From Streptomyces canus (GTDB lineage Bacteria > Actinomycetota > Actinomycetes > Streptomycetales > Streptomycetaceae), in contig NZ_JAUSWW010000003.1 in assembly GCF_030815415.1 (NCBI RefSeq), forward strand, positions 27,429 through 91,428: DNA of 64,000 bases, given 5' to 3'. Shown here in pieces: positions 1 through 7,402 of this stretch. Under the pieces are notes generated by a model, which was not told the DNA's origin, did not search any database, and saw nothing but the letters and a program-made list of their open reading frames with translations. Position 1 is the first letter of the stretch; every line of letters starts with the position of its first letter. The translations under genes and the position numbers were made by a program.

Positions 1-287
1 GCGAAGAACGTGATCAGCTGCCCGGAGCCGTGCTCGTCACGGATCTCGAAGAGCTCGGTCAGGCCGTCGACGCTCAGGCCGGCTTCCTCGTCGAGCTCGC
101 GGACGATCGTCTCGCACGGTTTTTCCCCGGGGTCGCAGCCGCCGCCCAGCACGCTCCAGTGATCTGGCCAGGCGATGCCGGGCAGGTCGTCACGCAGGTG
201 GAGGAGGAGTTCGCCGCGGCGGTTGGCGATGATCGCGACTGCTCCGCGGGCGGTGGCCGGGCTGTCGGCGGTGGTGTTCTGGTGCAT
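1..287 (-). CDS. NUDIX hydrolase, 3'-incomplete
   Basis: A reading frame entering from the left edge encodes the first 95 residues of a NUDIX hydrolase, a family that cleaves nucleoside diphosphates linked to another group. The full Nudix box is visible at about residues 52-74: GGCDPGEKP, then RELDEEAGL, fitting GX5EX7REUXEEXGU. The start is taken at the ATG at 287, which gives MHQNTTAD. An upstream extension in the same frame (PYYGVP) has no ATG or GTG before a stop, although CTG is possible. The C-terminus lies outside the window. The substrate cannot be told. Confidence 0.85.
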   Translation of the reverse strand, partial: MHQNTTADSPATARGAVAIIANRRGELLLHLRDDLPGIAWPDHWSVLGGGCDPGEKPCETIVRELDEEAGLSVDGLTELFEIRDEHGSGQLITFF

Positions 288-315
288 CGGGACACCGTAG
301 TAAGGCCGTTGGGGC

Positions 316-618
316 TCATGCGGCAGCCCTCACCGTCTGGTCATGAAACCAGGCGGCCGCCATGAGGGCCTGCATCCTCGTGCGGTCGAACCGCCCGCCC
401 GGCTTGAGCCCGCCCTCCAGCAGCGGCCTCAAAGACCCGGGGGCCTCGGTCAGGGCGGTGTGGATCTGGGCGTTGGCCCAGCCTGCCAGGGGCCCGTTCA
501 GCCACGACGGGACCGGGCTGGCGAAGCCGAGCTTGTCCCGGCCCGCGCAGGGTTCGGGAGCAAGACGTGTCCCTTCTGTATTCCCGACGGGAGTGAGCAG
601 CAGAGTTCGCCAGCCCGT
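316..618 (-). pseudogene. Fragment of an unidentified gene (C-terminal 100 codons, no start)
   Basis: An open frame on the minus strand runs from just after a TAA at 619-621 to a TGA at 316-318. It reads like real protein (DKLGFASPVPSWLNGPL, then ending MAAAWFHDQTVRAAA). It has no ATG or GTG start except internal ATGs near its end, so it looks like the 3' remnant of a truncated gene that once preceded the NUDIX gene. I do not recognise the family. A CTG start near 603 cannot be excluded. Confidence 0.35.
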
Positions 619-650
619 TTATATCAATCTCCAGTTGCAATTAAGGGACA

Positions 651-686
651 GTGGAGTGCACACTCTCCTCATGAGCGACACTCCAC
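651..686. promoter_or_regulatory. Inverted repeat across the start of the HTH gene
   Basis: GTGGAGTG at 651-658 and CACTCCAC at 679-686 form a perfect 8-nt inverted repeat spanning the ATG at 671. A second short repeat, GAGTG-CA-CACTC, lies inside it at 654-665. Such a site could be the operator of the HTH protein encoded immediately downstream (autoregulation), or a hairpin that hides the start codon. Both roles are inference. Confidence 0.45.
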
Positions 687-937
687 GCGTCCGCGCCCGG
701 CAGGCCGAGCTCACCCCGGCCCAGCGCCTGGAGCTCGATGAGCTGCAAGCAGCCATCGCTCAGGCGAAGGAAGCGTTCGCGCACGCCGCGGGGCGTATCG
801 CCGTGGAGCTGGGCAGAGGAGGTAACTCCGCCGTCGCCCGGCACCTGGATGTCACCCCTCAGCACATTTCCACCCTTGCCCTCGCCTACAAGGCCCAGCA
901 GGCAGACACAGCCAGCGAGGAGGAGGTGGCGGCATGA
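671..937 (+). CDS. Small helix-turn-helix protein
   Basis: 88 residues, starting at the ATG in CTCATGAGCG. The second half (AVARHLDVTPQHISTLALAYK) reads as a helix-turn-helix of the kind found in small regulators or antitoxins. The preceding helix (LELDELQAAIAQAKEAFAHAAGRIAVELG) is amphipathic. The stop overlaps the next start (ATGA), so it is the first gene of a three-gene operon with the DUF6247-like and RelE-like proteins. It probably regulates the operon through the inverted repeat over its own start. No family name is certain. Confidence 0.7.
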   Translation: MSDTPRVRARQAELTPAQRLELDELQAAIAQAKEAFAHAAGRIAVELGRGGNSAVARHLDVTPQHISTLALAYKAQQADTASEEEVAA

Positions 938-1275
938 CGAGTGCACCCAAGCCATCGGGCGTCCCGCCGATGCCCGAGCGAAACACCAAAGCGCTGCGCG
1001 CCGCGATCGCTCAACACACTCCGCAGCTGCTCGCCGACTACGACCGGCACTGGGACGCCGCAATCGGACAGCCCCGCTACACCGCTCCGGTACCGGCCTT
1101 TCTCGCCCGCTGGTGGACCGAGTTCGCCCTTGCCCGCGACCCTGACCTCGACCGCCACGTTCGTGAGCTGGAAGAGCGCGCCGCTGACGCCGCCACCAAC
1201 GACCAGGCCCTGCAGTTGCTGACCCAGGCCGCCCATCTGCGCCGTGAAGCCGCAAAGGTGGAGCCCGGTCAGTGA
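934..1275 (+). CDS. DUF6247-like protein, possible antitoxin
   Basis: 113 residues, all predicted soluble. The arrangement ALRAAIAQHTPQLLADYDRHWDAAI ... FLARWWTEFALARDPDL resembles the actinobacterial DUF6247 family, which is often found next to small RelE/ParE-like proteins. It overlaps the HTH gene by 4 nt and the next gene by 4 nt, so the three are translationally coupled. By position it may be an antitoxin or accessory subunit for the protein at 1272-1595. The family call is from recall of sequence pattern only. Confidence 0.55.
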   Translation: MTSAPKPSGVPPMPERNTKALRAAIAQHTPQLLADYDRHWDAAIGQPRYTAPVPAFLARWWTEFALARDPDLDRHVRELEERAADAATNDQALQLLTQAAHLRREAAKVEPGQ

Positions 1276-1595
1276 ACTTCGCCTTCATGGGCCCGCCGTG
1301 GCAGATGGACTGGGTCCGCTCGGCGCGCGCCGATCACGATGCGCTGCCCCCGCCTGTGCGCGCCCTGGTAGAAGACGTCCGTGCCGAACTCGTCACGGTC
1401 AAAGACCCCTACTTCCGCGGCATCGACAACCTGCCCGATCTACCCGAGGGCTGTTGGGTGGAACCCGGACGCTCAACCGTGCCCGACGGCCCGCACATCG
1501 CCTACTTCGACCACGGCCGCGGATGGCTGCGCTACGTCTTCATCCGCCGCACGACCGACCCGCAGATCATCGTCGAAGAAGTCTTCTGGCAGTAA
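1272..1595 (+). CDS. RelE/ParE-like small protein, possible toxin
   Basis: 107 residues from a GTG start that overlaps the preceding stop (GTGA). The order of elements resembles RelE/ParE-type ribonuclease toxins: an N-terminal helix pair (DWVRSARADHDALPPPVRALVEDVRAEL), a central beta region, a basic GRGWLRYVFIRR strand and a final IIVEEVFW. The usual catalytic residues of RelE cannot be assigned with confidence. It ends the HTH/DUF6247 operon, and an intergenic stretch follows. Confidence 0.5.
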   Translation: MNFAFMGPPWQMDWVRSARADHDALPPPVRALVEDVRAELVTVKDPYFRGIDNLPDLPEGCWVEPGRSTVPDGPHIAYFDHGRGWLRYVFIRRTTDPQIIVEEVFWQ

Positions 1596-2082
1596 CCACT
1601 CCTGGTGGGGGCGGATGCCGGGGCCCTCAAGCTGTGGGACGTAGGCGACGGTCGCAGCGGGGCAGCCTACGCAGAGACGGACAAAGCACTGGCGTCCTTT
1701 GATGTCTGCAGTCGCCCATCGGGGGGGTGTGATGTTGGTACGGGTTCAAAGGATGGGTGCGCACTGCCAGTCGCGTGAACAACCCGGCCGAGAACCCGAA
1801 AGCGCCAAGACGCCAGGTCAGCAGCACGGCTGCAGGCGGATCACGTGAATCGACCCCGCCAGAGCCGCGACGCTTGCCCTCAGGGACGCCATCGCGCCGA
1901 TCAGGAAGCCCCGCGTCCCTGTGCGCGTGTCCGTTCGAAGCGGGGCCCGGGGCGAGCGGAATCTGTCAGGCCGCTCTGACATCGGCAGCAGAATCTGCCG
2001 GGACAGCGGTGGTTGCGGTCTGTGGGCTTGGTAGGCAGCCAGCGGAGCTCCGCCCAGACTTCGTACGCTTCGTAGCCGAACA
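1596..2082. other. Intergenic region without a recognisable gene
   Basis: About 490 bp between convergent operons. The open frames seen on either strand have no recognisable protein character. I see no RNA gene or clear terminator hairpin. Confidence 0.5.
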
Positions 2083-3540
2083 TCAGCTGACATCCCCGGA
2101 GATGCTCGGGGAAAGCAGGCCTTCGCCCGGCCAGAACGGCCGCTCGGTGATGAGGCTGGTGAGGAACCTGTCGACCTCGGCCAGGACAGCGGCGCGCTCC
2201 TGCGGCCCATAGGTGATGACCTGGCCGGCGGCGTCGAAGACCCGCACCTGGCTGGTGGGGCCGACGCAGACAAGGGCGCGCCCGATCTCGGGTAGCCCGA
2301 GGCTGAGGGCGTCACACTCTCCCGTACGGACGAGCTGGACGAGGTCGGTGGTGACCGTCTCCCAGTCGCCGACCGCAGGCCAGCCTGTACCGCCGTTCAG
2401 CTCATGGGTGAGCGTGGACAGCGGAATGATCTCGCCCGGCTGGCGTCCCCGGGTGAGGCGGTCATGTATCCGGGCGCCGTCGGGCTGGCGCACCTGGGGG
2501 TGGAGCAGGGAGTCGGCGGCGACCACGGTGGTGTTGATCTCCTGGGTGCCAGAGTCGGGGTAGTACGCCTCGTGCGCGAAGAGCAGATAGGTGTCCGTGG
2601 CGCAGGCTGAGTCGTCGGCCTGGCTATGCATGGGCTGGGGTCCCTTCACCAGTAGTGACGTGCCGGGCGCGGATGCTGGGGTTGGCCGGGCTGCTCGCTC
2701 GAAGCCGGGCGGGAGCGGGCCCAACGGGCCTTCACCGCCAGGGGGCTGGTCCGCTGGTCCGGACGTTGATGCGGCGCGGGTGCGCTCGAGGGTCTGGGTG
2801 ACGTGGTCGGCGAGCTGGACCATCAGCCGCTCCCGGTCGATGAGGTGCGCCGAGGCCGCCAGGGTGTCCTGGCCCTGGAGCAAACCGGCGGCATCCCACA
2901 GCAGGTGGTGGCCGAGTGCGGCCGAGCGGCGCAGTTCGGGGCGGTCGCTGTGGGCGGCCGCGTGAACGAGGACGGTGTGCAGGGTGGCGAGGCGCTGCAG
3001 GTAGCGGCATGAAGGGTCGCCCTCGACGAGGTGGACGTGTGCGCGGGCCCACGCGTCCAGCCGGCCGGGCAGGTGCTGGGCGAGCAGCGGGGCGAGCAGC
3101 ATCGCCGGCACCGTGGCATTCGTGGGGGCACCGCGGCTGAGGGCGAACAGGCCGACCAGCGCGCCGATGAGGGCGACGACGGCAGCGGAGAACCGAAGGG
3201 ATCCGGGGACGGTGTCCAGGACGAGGTGCCTGGCGGGGCGTCGGGTCAGCCAGCGCCGGGCGATGCGCTGCCTGCGGCTGGCCCGCGGGGCGAGCACCCC
3301 GATCTGATGGGGGATCTCGGGCTGGCTGCCGTCGCCGGGGACGGTCCAGGCCAGCCACCCCCAGGGGGTGCGTTCGTGGACGAGGACGAGTTCGCACGCG
3401 GGCGAGCAAGTGTGGTCGCGGATGTGGCCGGTGAACAGGGCGCGGGACCGTTCCCTGTCCCACCGCCCCGGGTCGCGGGCGAAGGGCCGCTGGTGATGCG
3501 CGGCCGCGGTCGGCGGCGGAGTGTGGACGGTGTCCGTCAC
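2083..3540 (-). CDS. Membrane-associated protein of unknown function
   Basis: 485 residues from a GTG at 3540 that overlaps the stop of the upstream gene (GTGA). The N-terminal part (residues 1-120) is soluble and contains TCSPACELVLVHERTPWGWLAW. Two hydrophobic segments lie near residues 124-165 (SAAVVALIGALVGLFAL; VPAMLLAPLLAQHL). A helical stretch follows, then a soluble C-terminal half. I recognise no domain. It is the second gene of a leftward operon with the duplicated winged-helix protein, so it may be a plasmid maintenance factor, but that is only inference from position. Confidence 0.65.
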   Translation of the reverse strand: MTDTVHTPPPTAAAHHQRPFARDPGRWDRERSRALFTGHIRDHTCSPACELVLVHERTPWGWLAWTVPGDGSQPEIPHQIGVLAPRASRRQRIARRWLTRRPARHLVLDTVPGSLRFSAAVVALIGALVGLFALSRGAPTNATVPAMLLAPLLAQHLPGRLDAWARAHVHLVEGDPSCRYLQRLATLHTVLVHAAAHSDRPELRRSAALGHHLLWDAAGLLQGQDTLAASAHLIDRERLMVQLADHVTQTLERTRAASTSGPADQPPGGEGPLGPLPPGFERAARPTPASAPGTSLLVKGPQPMHSQADDSACATDTYLLFAHEAYYPDSGTQEINTTVVAADSLLHPQVRQPDGARIHDRLTRGRQPGEIIPLSTLTHELNGGTGWPAVGDWETVTTDLVQLVRTGECDALSLGLPEIGRALVCVGPTSQVRVFDAAGQVITYGPQERAAVLAEVDRFLTSLITERPFWPGEGLLSPSISGDVS

Positions 3541-4970
3541 AGGATGCTGCCTTCCATCGGGTCGGCCGCAACGGAGCCGCACGTCGTGCAGCGGCCGTCG
3601 CTGTCGGGGTGGGCGCGCCGAGGCGTGGGCCCCGGGCAGGTGCGGCACGGCGGCCAGCCGAGGCAGGTGGGGCAGAGGTCCTCGCCGGGGGCGGTGGCGG
3701 GCACGCCGCAGCCGGTGCATTCGACGAGGGCGCGATAGGTGAGGGCCTCGCCCACCGTGCGCGCGGCCGCGGAGCTGGCCGCAGGCGGCTGCGGGTCGTC
3801 CCAGACGGGCTCGTCGTGGTGGTCGGCCGCGAGGGCAGGCGGGGGGTAGGCCTGGGCGGCTCGCAGGCGGGCGGCGATGATCGCGCCGACCGTGGTGCGA
3901 ACCGGGTGGGGCAGGGGCCGGGCGGCGATGACGTGGAGGAGCTGCTCGCGGCTCCAGCCGGATTCCAGCATCACCGTGACGACGCGGCCTTGGTCGGTCA
4001 GCGCCTGCCCGGTCAGCAGCAGTTCGGGCCGTGCCGCTGCGAGTTCGAGCAGCAGGTGGATCCCGGGGTGCATCTCATCCGCGGCAGGGACGGCCGGCGG
4101 GGAGGTCGGCGTGCGGGGCTGGTCCGTCCGTTCACGTGCCGGCGGCGCTTGGTCGCACGGACGGAAGGGGCTGGTGTTCTGCTGGTTGGTCTTCTTAACG
4201 ATGGTGTTCTTAGTGCCGGGGTCAGCCAACGTAGGCTCAGCCAGTCCTGGAAAACCCGACTCTGGTGGTGAGCTGGGGTTTTCCAGGTCGGGCAGGTCGG
4301 TGATGACGTAGAGCGCCGGGCCGAGCGTGCCGTCGGGGTTGCGCTCGCGGGTGCGGTAGAGGAATCCGTACCGTTCCAGCTGGTGGAGCCCTGTGGTGAT
4401 GGCGTCGACGCCTTCGCGGCCGCGGCGCACCAGTTCGGCGCCGGTGACCTGCCAGCCGTCGCGGTGCGTGCTGACGTACCCGAAGATCCCCTTCGCCTTG
4501 AACGACAACCGGGAGTCCCGGAACAAGCCGTTGGCGATCTGCGTGAACTGATCGCCCGCCATCACCCCGCGACGGATGCCCGCCGCAGAGCCAGCGTCGT
4601 GTTCGCCTTGGACTGCGAGGGTGGCGGTGGCGTCCAGGAGCGGGACGTCGAGTGGGGCGGCAGGGCGGTCGGTGATCGAGTAGGTGACCTCGCCGAGCGT
4701 TCCGTCCGCTCGCCGCAGGCGTTCGCGGATGAGGTAGCCGTGCTGTTGGAGTTCCTTCAGGCCGGCGCGGATCGCCTCGCGTCCGTCGGGGCCGACGGCG
4801 ACGAGGTGGGCGAGGGTGACCTGCCAGCCGTCCCGGTGGGTGCTGACGTACCCGAAGATCCCCTTCGCCTTGAACGACAACCGGGAGTCCCGGAACAAGC
4901 CGTTGGCGATCTGCGTGAACTGATCGCCCGCCATCACGCCCCGGCGGACCCCCGCCCCGAAGCGGCTCAC
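3537..4970 (-). CDS. Protein with two nearly identical winged-helix domains and a zinc ribbon, candidate replication protein
   Basis: 477 residues from a GTG at 4970, with GGAGAC upstream. Two winged-helix units lie in tandem, each opening with RRGVMAGDQFTQIANGLFRD (near residues 8 and 132) and continuing SRLSFKAKGIFGYVSTHRDGWQVT. The copies are identical over about 40 residues and then diverge. A Pro/Thr-rich linker follows. The C-terminus is cysteine-rich (CTGC, CPTC, CRTC, CTTC), which suggests a zinc ribbon. Related single- or double-HTH proteins occur on Streptomyces plasmids. With the repeat-rich gap just upstream it is my best candidate for a replication initiator or partition regulator; a transcription factor is the alternative. 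Confidence 0.65.
   Translation of the reverse strand: MSRFGAGVRRGVMAGDQFTQIANGLFRDSRLSFKAKGIFGYVSTHRDGWQVTLAHLVAVGPDGREAIRAGLKELQQHGYLIRERLRRADGTLGEVTYSITDRPAAPLDVPLLDATATLAVQGEHDAGSAAGIRRGVMAGDQFTQIANGLFRDSRLSFKAKGIFGYVSTHRDGWQVTGAELVRRGREGVDAITTGLHQLERYGFLYRTRERNPDGTLGPALYVITDLPDLENPSSPPESGFPGLAEPTLADPGTKNTIVKKTNQQNTSPFRPCDQAPPARERTDQPRTPTSPPAVPAADEMHPGIHLLLELAAARPELLLTGQALTDQGRVVTVMLESGWSREQLLHVIAARPLPHPVRTTVGAIIAARLRAAQAYPPPALAADHHDEPVWDDPQPPAASSAAARTVGEALTYRALVECTGCGVPATAPGEDLCPTCLGWPPCRTCPGPTPRRAHPDSDGRCTTCGSVAADPMEGSIL
4443..4937. repeat. Direct repeat of about 123 bp inside the winged-helix gene
   Basis: 4443-4565 and 4815-4937 are direct copies 372 bp (124 codons) apart. Two mismatches fall near the left end, and the last 98 bp (4468-4565 against 4840-4937) are identical. 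The repeat encodes the conserved part of each winged-helix unit. Identity including synonymous sites means a very recent duplication or ongoing gene conversion. Confidence 0.9.
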
Positions 4971-4984
4971 CGGACTGTCTCCAT

Positions 4985-5027
4985 GGCGGGCCGTACGCGG
5001 TGTCCAGGGCAGCGCGTACGGCCCGCC
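4985..5027. promoter_or_regulatory. Perfect 15-bp inverted repeat upstream of the winged-helix gene
   Basis: GGCGGGCCGTACGCG (4985-4999) and its exact complement CGCGTACGGCCCGCC (5013-5027) are separated by 13 bp. The site begins 15 bp upstream of the GTG start at 4970, so it would sit in the 5' untranslated region or over the promoter of the leftward operon. The core GGCCGTAC recurs at 5169-5196 and near 5500-5528. A shared protein binding all three sites, possibly the winged-helix protein itself, is a reasonable inference. Confidence 0.65.
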
Positions 5028-5168
5028 GCGTGGGGGCGGGCTGCGGGCCTGGATGCGCGATCGTGGGTGACTTCCATACCGTCAGCTCACCCGGCACCCC
5101 AGACCAGAAGGCCGACCACCAGCCCCGACCAACGGTCACGATCCGACAACTTGCGCTCTGCACAAGCC

Positions 5169-5196
5169 TGGTACGGCCCATGGTCGGGCCGTACCA
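5169..5196. promoter_or_regulatory. 11-bp perfect inverted repeat in the divergent intergenic region
   Basis: TGGTACGGCCC (5169-5179) and GGGCCGTACCA (5186-5196) flank a 6-bp spacer. It shares the GGCCGTAC core with the palindrome at 4985-5027. Likely an operator or replication/partition site. Confidence 0.6.
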
Positions 5197-5212
5197 CGCA
5201 TCCCGGCACTGC

Positions 5213-5414
5213 TGCGCAATCGGTGCGCAAGACCGACTGCGCAGCCCTTCCGGCGTCCTGCGCAATCGACTTGTGCAGGCGACTGCGCAGCCCTTGTCGG
5301 CGTCCTGCGCACCGGTGCGCGGATCCTGCGCAATCGACTTGTGCGGGTGACTGCGCAGCCCGGCCGACATGGGGACGCGCCACTGCTTGCCCGACCGCTT
5401 CAGATGGCTGCGCA
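5213..5414. repeat. Iteron-like TGCGCA cluster, candidate origin
   Basis: The self-complementary hexamer TGCGCA starts at 5213, 5224, 5238, 5259, 5284, 5306, 5327, 5352 and 5409. Nine copies in 200 bp is far above the chance density of a random hexamer. Within this, a 38-bp unit starting TCCTGCGCAATCGACTTGTG is repeated at 5256-5293 and 5324-5361 with two mismatches. Repeats of this size beside a gene for a DNA-binding protein resemble plasmid iterons. A binding array for a transfer regulator is an alternative. Confidence 0.55.
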
Positions 5415-5499
5415 GCGCGCATCTGACGTCCCGGCAACCGCTGGGAGTTCCCCCTGGAGACAGGGCGTCGCGGAGTGTCGAAATGTCGTGGTGCGGTTC

Positions 5500-5589
5500 G
5501 TGGTCTGGCCGTACCACAGGCCGTACCAGGGGTTTGTGTCCCTTTCGTAATCGTGGTCGGGCCTTCGTGGTCTGCCGTGTGGTCTGGGG
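5500..5589. promoter_or_regulatory. Repeated GTGGTC-type motifs upstream of the transfer operon
   Basis: GTGGTCTGGCC (5500-5510), GTGGTCGGGCC (5553-5563), GTGGTCTGCC (5567-5576) and GTGGTCTGGGG (5579-5589) are direct repeats in the 145 bp before the first transfer gene. Two GGCCGTACCA half-sites (5508-5517, 5519-5528) overlap the first motif. This is probably the promoter/operator of the rightward transfer operon. No clear -35/-10 pair was identified. Confidence 0.5.
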
Positions 5590-5643
5590 CGGCGGGTTGT
5601 CTCGGGTCAGAAGCAACGACTGGTTCTGACCTGGGAGTTCGGA

Positions 5644-6573
5644 ATGTCTCGTGCCAAGCAGATGGCGGAGGAGCAGGCTGTTCCTGCGACCGCTGCGGGG
5701 GCCCGGCTGCAGCAGATGCGGCGCCGGGTCCGCCTGACCCGGCTGAGCGTGTGGGCGGTGATGGCGGCCGGGCCCGTCGCGCTGGCCGTCGCCGTGGCCA
5801 GCCCGGCGACCGTGGTCCGTGCGGCCCCCGCGACGAAGCCGGCCACCGTGAAGACGGCCGTGCCGGGCAACCCGTCCGGCTACGCCTCGGTGTTCCTCAC
5901 CGCGTGGCTGCGCAGCCGCGCAGGCGACGAGCGCAGTGCGCAGGCCCGGCTTGCGCAGTCGATGGCCCCGGGCGTTGATCTTCCCGAGGTGTCGGCTGCG
6001 CAGCCCGGGCCCGAGGCGGTCGTGGCGGTGCGCAGTGCGCAGCAGGCCGGCCAGGCGTGGTCCGTGACGCTGGCTGCGCAGTACGGCGACGGAGCGGTGT
6101 GCTACTTCGCGGTGCCGGTCCTCGCCGATCGCGCAGGGGCCTCGTTCACGGTGTCCGCTGCCCCTGCGGTGGTGGCGTCCCCGTCGCGCATTGAGGGGCC
6201 GCCGTCGCCGTACACAGTGACGGTGCCGGCCAACGGTGATCTACCGTCCGACGTCGGGGAGTTCCTGGCCGCCTATCTGACCGGCGCCGGGGAGGTCGAC
6301 CGCTACCTCGCTCCCGGGGTGCGCCTGGCACCGGTCTCCCCCGCCCCCTACAAGACCGTCACGGTCGATCAACTGCTGGCCGCCGATGAGGCGGCGGCCG
6401 CCGCATCCGTCCCCACGGACGGGACACGGGTTGGGGTGATGGTCCAGGCAGAGGCCCGGGACGCGGACGGGCGGTGGCCACTGGCGTACGAGCTCACGCT
6501 CACTGCCCGCTCCGGCCGGTGGGAAGTGTCCGCGCTTCAGTCGGGCACCGCTCAGGGCGGGGGCACCCGATGA
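5644..6573 (+). CDS. TcpC-like conjugal transfer protein
   Basis: 309 residues. A cytoplasmic basic N-terminus is followed by one membrane helix (about 36-60, VWAVMAAGPVALAVAVA). The rest is extracytoplasmic and forms two similar half-domains (FLTAWLRSRAGDERS...; FLAAYLTGAGEVDRY...), as in the VirB8-like fold of TcpC proteins that bridge membrane and wall in Gram-positive conjugation systems. It is the first gene of the transfer array, with GGGAG about 9 nt before the ATG. It overlaps the next gene by 4 nt. Seven TGCGCA hexamers lie within its coding sequence (5909-6080). Confidence 0.75.
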   Translation: MSRAKQMAEEQAVPATAAGARLQQMRRRVRLTRLSVWAVMAAGPVALAVAVASPATVVRAAPATKPATVKTAVPGNPSGYASVFLTAWLRSRAGDERSAQARLAQSMAPGVDLPEVSAAQPGPEAVVAVRSAQQAGQAWSVTLAAQYGDGAVCYFAVPVLADRAGASFTVSAAPAVVASPSRIEGPPSPYTVTVPANGDLPSDVGEFLAAYLTGAGEVDRYLAPGVRLAPVSPAPYKTVTVDQLLAADEAAAAASVPTDGTRVGVMVQAEARDADGRWPLAYELTLTARSGRWEVSALQSGTAQGGGTR

Positions 6574-6914
6574 CAACCACCGTGCCCGGCCAGATGCTCG
6601 CGGGGAAGCTGGACGATCTCGGCGACGCGTGGATCACCATGTTCCAGGACTGGGCGACCAAAGGTCTGCAGGCCGGTCTGCTCGTCCTGGTCGTCGTCAT
6701 CATGATCCAGAAATTCAGTCTGAAGGCCGGGATCGGCGCCCTGCTGCTGATGATCGTCGCGCTGGGGCTGTACAACTCACGCGACTCGCTCGCGGACATG
6801 TTCGAGGACGAGGTCAACAACCCCTCCCAGGGCGCACCCCCCGTCCCCGGCACGGCCCGCTCCGAGCTCCCGGTCTCCCGCGTGCACGCGCCCGGCGCCG
6901 GAGGCTGGCTGTGA
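6570..6914 (+). CDS. Small membrane protein of the transfer operon
   Basis: 114 residues, starting at the ATG that overlaps the preceding stop. Residues 24-62 hold two hydrophobic helices (GLQAGLLVLVVVIMI; AGIGALLLMIVALGLY). The C-terminal tail is Pro-rich and soluble. Size, topology and position between TcpC-like and TcpE-like genes fit a pilin-like or accessory channel subunit, but there is no firm family match. Confidence 0.7.
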   Translation: MTTTVPGQMLAGKLDDLGDAWITMFQDWATKGLQAGLLVLVVVIMIQKFSLKAGIGALLLMIVALGLYNSRDSLADMFEDEVNNPSQGAPPVPGTARSELPVSRVHAPGAGGWL

Positions 6915-7402
6915 CCGCCGCCAGCGGCGGTCGGGTGGGCCGCTTCTACACTGCCGCGCGGCGCCACCCGTGGGTGCTGGGCAAGGTCGCCGACTGGAAG
7001 ATCCCGCTGGGTCCGTACACGCCCGCGCAGATCGCGGTCGCCGTCGTCGGCGGCTTCCTGCTCATCAAGACCATCGGCTGGTGGTCGTGGATGGGGCCCC
7101 TCCCGCTGGTGGCCTGGCTGCTGACGATCTGGGTGGTCCGCCGCCCGAGGATCCGGGGGCGTGCCCCGATGCAGGCGGCGCTGGGCTGGGTGCTGTTGGG
7201 GTGGCAGCCACAGGGCGGCCGCATCGGTGGGCGGGCCGCCCGCGATCGTGCTGCCCGCCCCTTGGTCGGGGGTTTCACGATCGAGGACGTGCCCCGCCCT
7301 GTTCTGTCCACCCCGCCGCTTCGTCTGGCAGCGGGGGTAGGGCCGGTGTCGGGGGTCCAGCAACTGCTCAGCCGTGCCGGGCAGGGCGGGGGTGTGCGGT
7401 GA
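6911..7402 (+). CDS. PrgI/TcpE-like conjugal transfer membrane protein
   Basis: 163 residues from a GTG (6911) with GGAGG eight bases upstream. After an amphipathic start come two membrane helices at about 35-75 (AQIAVAVVGGFLLIKTI; MGPLPLVAWLLTIWVV). The C-terminal half is basic and soluble. Small two-helix proteins directly before a VirB4-type ATPase correspond to VirB3/PrgI/TcpE. It overlaps its neighbours by 4 nt on both sides. Confidence 0.7.
   Translation: MTAASGGRVGRFYTAARRHPWVLGKVADWKIPLGPYTPAQIAVAVVGGFLLIKTIGWWSWMGPLPLVAWLLTIWVVRRPRIRGRAPMQAALGWVLLGWQPQGGRIGGRAARDRAARPLVGGFTIEDVPRPVLSTPPLRLAAGVGPVSGVQQLLSRAGQGGGVR

Noticed and set aside
1627..1827. Small minus-strand gene in the 1596-2082 gap
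   Set aside because: The sequence has no recognisable pattern or ribosome-binding site and overlaps equally poor frames on the plus strand.
5213..5414. CRISPR-like array in the TGCGCA repeat region
   Set aside because: The repeats are only 6 bp (one 38-bp unit occurs twice), the spacing is irregular, and no cas genes are near.
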